From Acephala macrosclerotiorum (Eukaryota > Ascomycota > Leotiomycetes > Helotiales > Mollisiaceae): 64,000 bases of DNA. The stretch spans positions 1-64,000 of the forward strand of contig MU119437.1 of NCBI GenBank assembly GCA_014904845.1, read 5' to 3'. Below, piece after piece: positions 61,201 through 64,000 of the stretch. The position numbers and the translations under genes were made by a program. Positions within the stretch are counted from its first letter, which is position 1. Each line of letters starts with the position of its first letter. The notes beneath the pieces were generated by a model. That model had not been told where the DNA came from. It saw only the letters and a program-made list of their open reading frames with translations, and made no database searches.

Positions 61201-63934
61201 ACGTACGAAGTGGTCACGGCTCCAAGGGGCATCAGAACAAAGATGGAAAAGTCATTGCCGTCGGCACGTATCAATCGCGCTTCACAGCAGAATCATATCA
61301 AGAGACCTTTCGCTATCTTGTCTTCGAAGCACTGGAGAAACTATTAAAGAAGCTTCGGGTGCGTATCATGCAAGACCCATCAATGGCCGAGGACAAAATC
61401 GCTGCCCAGCTACATCGTGAAGCTGTTATGCTACCGTTCTACAAGCACATTGACGATGTTCGGAACAAGAGTCTAGTCAGCCACTCAACCTGCTTCTCGT
61501 GTCTTATGAGTCCACCTCAACACGCACTCCCTTGCGGCCACATCCTGTGCACGCCATGCCTGGGTGCTTATGGGACCCAGGAGAGAGATGCGATTGAGAT
61601 CAGCACGTGCCCTATGCACGTCGACACCACGTTCCGCTCTTGGAAGATATTCCTGAAGCCCGAAGCAGCTGGTGTTAGGATTCTTACCTTGGATGGTGGC
61701 GGCATTCGAGCCATCGTTGCGCTAGAAATCTTGCGACTCATTGAGCAAACTTGGGGAAATCAAATGCGGATCCAGGATTTCTTTGATCTAATTGTGGGAA
61801 CAAGTACGGGCGGCTTAGTGGCATTGGGCCTGGTATCCATGAACTGGTCTGTTGAGCAATGCATCAATGAGTTCCAACAGATTTGCAGTAAGTCGTTTGC
61901 TCGCCGCTTTGGCAGCAATATCCCTGGGTACAGCATGATTATGGAGAGTGTTCATCGAAGCAAGTACGAAATTCCGCCTCTCGAAGAAGCTTTGCAGCAA
62001 GCATATTCGAGGGATGATTACCTGTTTGGTGGATTCCGACGGTCGAATTCGAGAATCAAGGTGGCAGTGACGGCTACCACTTCAAGCTCAATCTCCCTAA
62101 TCACCAATTACAATCGAAGCCGTATCGACAAATTGCCGTACAATTTCCAAAGACCAGAAAACGCTGCGTCTGAGCTTAAGATTTGGGAAGCTGCAAGAGC
62201 GGCGTGTGCGACTCCGAAGATTTTCAAAGCCTTTTCTCACGAGGCAACGGGACAAGTATATTCAGATGCTTCACTACACCATGCCAACCCGATCCAGATT
62301 GCAGACCTGGAGCGCAAGACTCTCTGGCCAACCAACGACAAGAATCTTCCCGACTTCTTGCTCTCAATTGGCACAGCATACAACCGGAAGTCGCGCAAAA
62401 CTTTGATCGAGAAGTCATCCATCATTAGCGGTCTCTTCGGTCAGTCCAAAAATTCAGCATCCGCGTCTGCAGCCATGGACCAAATCAGATCCTCTCTTGC
62501 GGCTGAGAAGTCCTGGAAAGACTTTATGGAAGAACTTGGCCTTCCTGAAAGTGAAAAGTTCCGCTACCAACGAATCAACCCCGAGATTCTGGAAGATTTA
62601 CCAGGGATCGATGAAGCACTTCGAATTAAAGACTTGCAGCACACTATTCGGAAGCATATGGCAGGCGACGTCGCCATTGTTCGGGCTGCATTACGACTAC
62701 TTGCAACAGCTTTCTACTTTGAGAAGACGATGCCTGTTAGTCGGCAGCAGGATGGGACTTTCATGTTCACAGGAATGATTCGATGCCGACTCCCGAAATC
62801 TGCCATGCCAACCTTCGGAAAAGTTTTGAACGACTTTGTAGGACCTGGCTCACCAGGGCTATACTTCATTGTTCGAGATCGAAGTACACCACACAAGTCA
62901 CAAAGGATGTTGATGTCGTCTGATGCCATTTCTGATTTAATGTACAAATCTCAATGGCGCATGGGCTTGGTGGAGATCAGGATGCCTAATTTGGTTGCTG
63001 TGACTGAATTTGTCCTTGTTCTCAAGAATGGCGAAGAGTTCCCAATCAGTGGCTTCCCAAGGCGATTACAGGAAGATGAATCACTAAGTAAGTCCCTTCT
63101 TCCGACATCTATCATGTATGTCCTAACTCCATAGTTCCCAAACGCCACGACTCATCCGACGACGGCAACCGCTGGCGAGACCGTTCAGTAAATAAACAAG
63201 CCGAACGCAAGAAATGGATCCAATCAACGAATGCCCCACCTCCCGGCCTCCGCAGAATGAAGTCTCTCTCCGGCTACGGCTCAGCAGACTACACCGTTGG
63301 CCAATCCCTCCCCGTCGGCATCCCCGAACTCGGCAACTCAGAACCACAAGCTTACTACTCACCTCCTGTCCGCTCTCCAGTCGAATTACCAGCTCCTCAT
63401 ATCCCATCCCAGGTCGGCATGCCGCAAGATGCTCCTGCATTCGAATTGCCAGGCGCGGGTCAAGATGGCAGCTCCAACAGCTTCATGCCCGGATATTCTT
63501 TCTCACCACCCACTTCTCCAACATTCAACCTCGCTCTCAGCGCAACGGCACTTAATGATCCGAACGCGACGTACCTCCCCGGCGGTGGCTCAAATACTCG
63601 AATCCCATCCATAGCTTCAAGAACCGAATCACCACCACCCCCACCACCACAAACGCCCTATGTTTATCAGCCATACGGTATCGGACCACCAGTATCGTCC
63701 GGTCCGACAATTACGATTTCTGAACCAGAACCTCTACCTTTATATTCTCCAGGATTTAGGATTGAAGATCAGGCGAGGCCGAGGGGGAAGGGGGAAGATG
63801 ATGGGCCGACGGGGCCGGATGGGAGGCCGTTGTCAGCTCATGTGCAACCGTCTATGATGAGTATTGATGAGCTTTATGATGTTCCATATTTTGGGAGATT
63901 GAGGCCTATTAATGATGATGATGCGAATAGGTAA
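58214..63934 (+). CDS. Zinc-site / P-loop GTPase-like / RING finger / patatin-like phospholipase fusion protein
   Basis: Four exons give 1844 aa: 58214-58462, 58548-59883, 59938-63087 and 63135-63934; introns of 85, 54 and 47 nt have GTGAGT or GTAAGT donors. A disordered Gly/Ser-rich start and a conserved block (CEIQVAIMRLTHDECLERV, about residues 210-300) lead to a Pro/Glu-rich linker. A cysteine cluster follows at about 401-432 (CGQCEEEFDTCFYCNVC, CAKCWDRVGPH), like a B-box or ZZ site. Next is a P-loop domain: GETGAGKST at about 526-534, DCEGLAGGE near 588 and LVLNASEL near 708. Then a RING-like finger (CFSCLMSPP, PCGHILCTPC, about 1047-1088) and a patatin domain: oxyanion loop DGGGIRA at about 1114, nucleophile GTSTGG (Ser about 1151) and catalytic Asp in YSDASLHH (about 1305). 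The C-terminal 250 residues are disordered and Pro-rich. Patatins release fatty acids from phospholipids; RING suggests ubiquitin ligase. The whole function is unknown. Confidence 0.85.
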
Positions 63935-64000
63935 TGGCATGATATTGGTAGGCGGCATTTGTGTATTTTGAAAATATCGTTGCTTTTAGTATATACACGA

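Overview
The window looks like nuclear DNA of a filamentous ascomycete (Pezizomycotina; Leotiomycetes is my best guess, from protein style only). Genes carry short introns (about 45-110 nt) with GTRNGT donors, CTRAY branch points and YAG acceptors. The proteins include a fungal Clr5-domain protein, a HeLo-like/pseudokinase protein, a Kog1/Raptor, a Tea1-like kelch protein and an HHP1-type casein kinase. I built exon models by hand from splice signals and checked that every multi-exon gene called intact stays in frame.

Layout. (a) 1-8450 is an extremely AT-rich block that looks like a RIP-mutated repeat; it holds a direct-repeat pair whose copies differ almost only by C-to-T and G-to-A changes. 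(b) 8.5-14.6 kb: a small hypothetical gene, then two divergent kinase genes, a Ser/Thr kinase with a repetitive disordered tail (minus) and a helical-domain plus pseudokinase gene (plus). (c) 14.6-24 kb is gene-poor: a membrane-anchored sterol-esterase-type lipase with a nonsense codon and two frameshifts, a proline-rich upstream ORF and one candidate small secreted protein. (d) 24-26 kb: casein kinase I. (e) 27-39 kb: an island with two paralogous multi-zinc-finger genes (one apparently broken, one intact) on the minus strand, a zinc-finger-like fragment and a membrane protein whose frame shifts. (f) 39.6-49.3 kb: aspartyl-tRNA synthetase, a Clr5 mini-protein, a two-finger C2H2 protein and Raptor. 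(g) 51.8-63.9 kb: a Tea1-like kelch/coiled-coil protein and an 1844-residue protein combining a treble-clef-like zinc site, a P-loop GTPase-like domain, a RING finger and a patatin-like phospholipase.

The housekeeping genes (casein kinase I, AspRS, Raptor, kelch gene) are open and intact, while the accessory genes between about 17 and 35 kb carry several frame lesions. That contrast argues for real decay of an accessory region rather than general assembly error, though indel errors cannot be excluded here. The most unusual items are the zinc/GTPase/RING/patatin fusion and the MLKL-like helical-bundle/pseudokinase gene. Both architectures recall cell-death or non-self-recognition proteins; that role is inferred, not shown.
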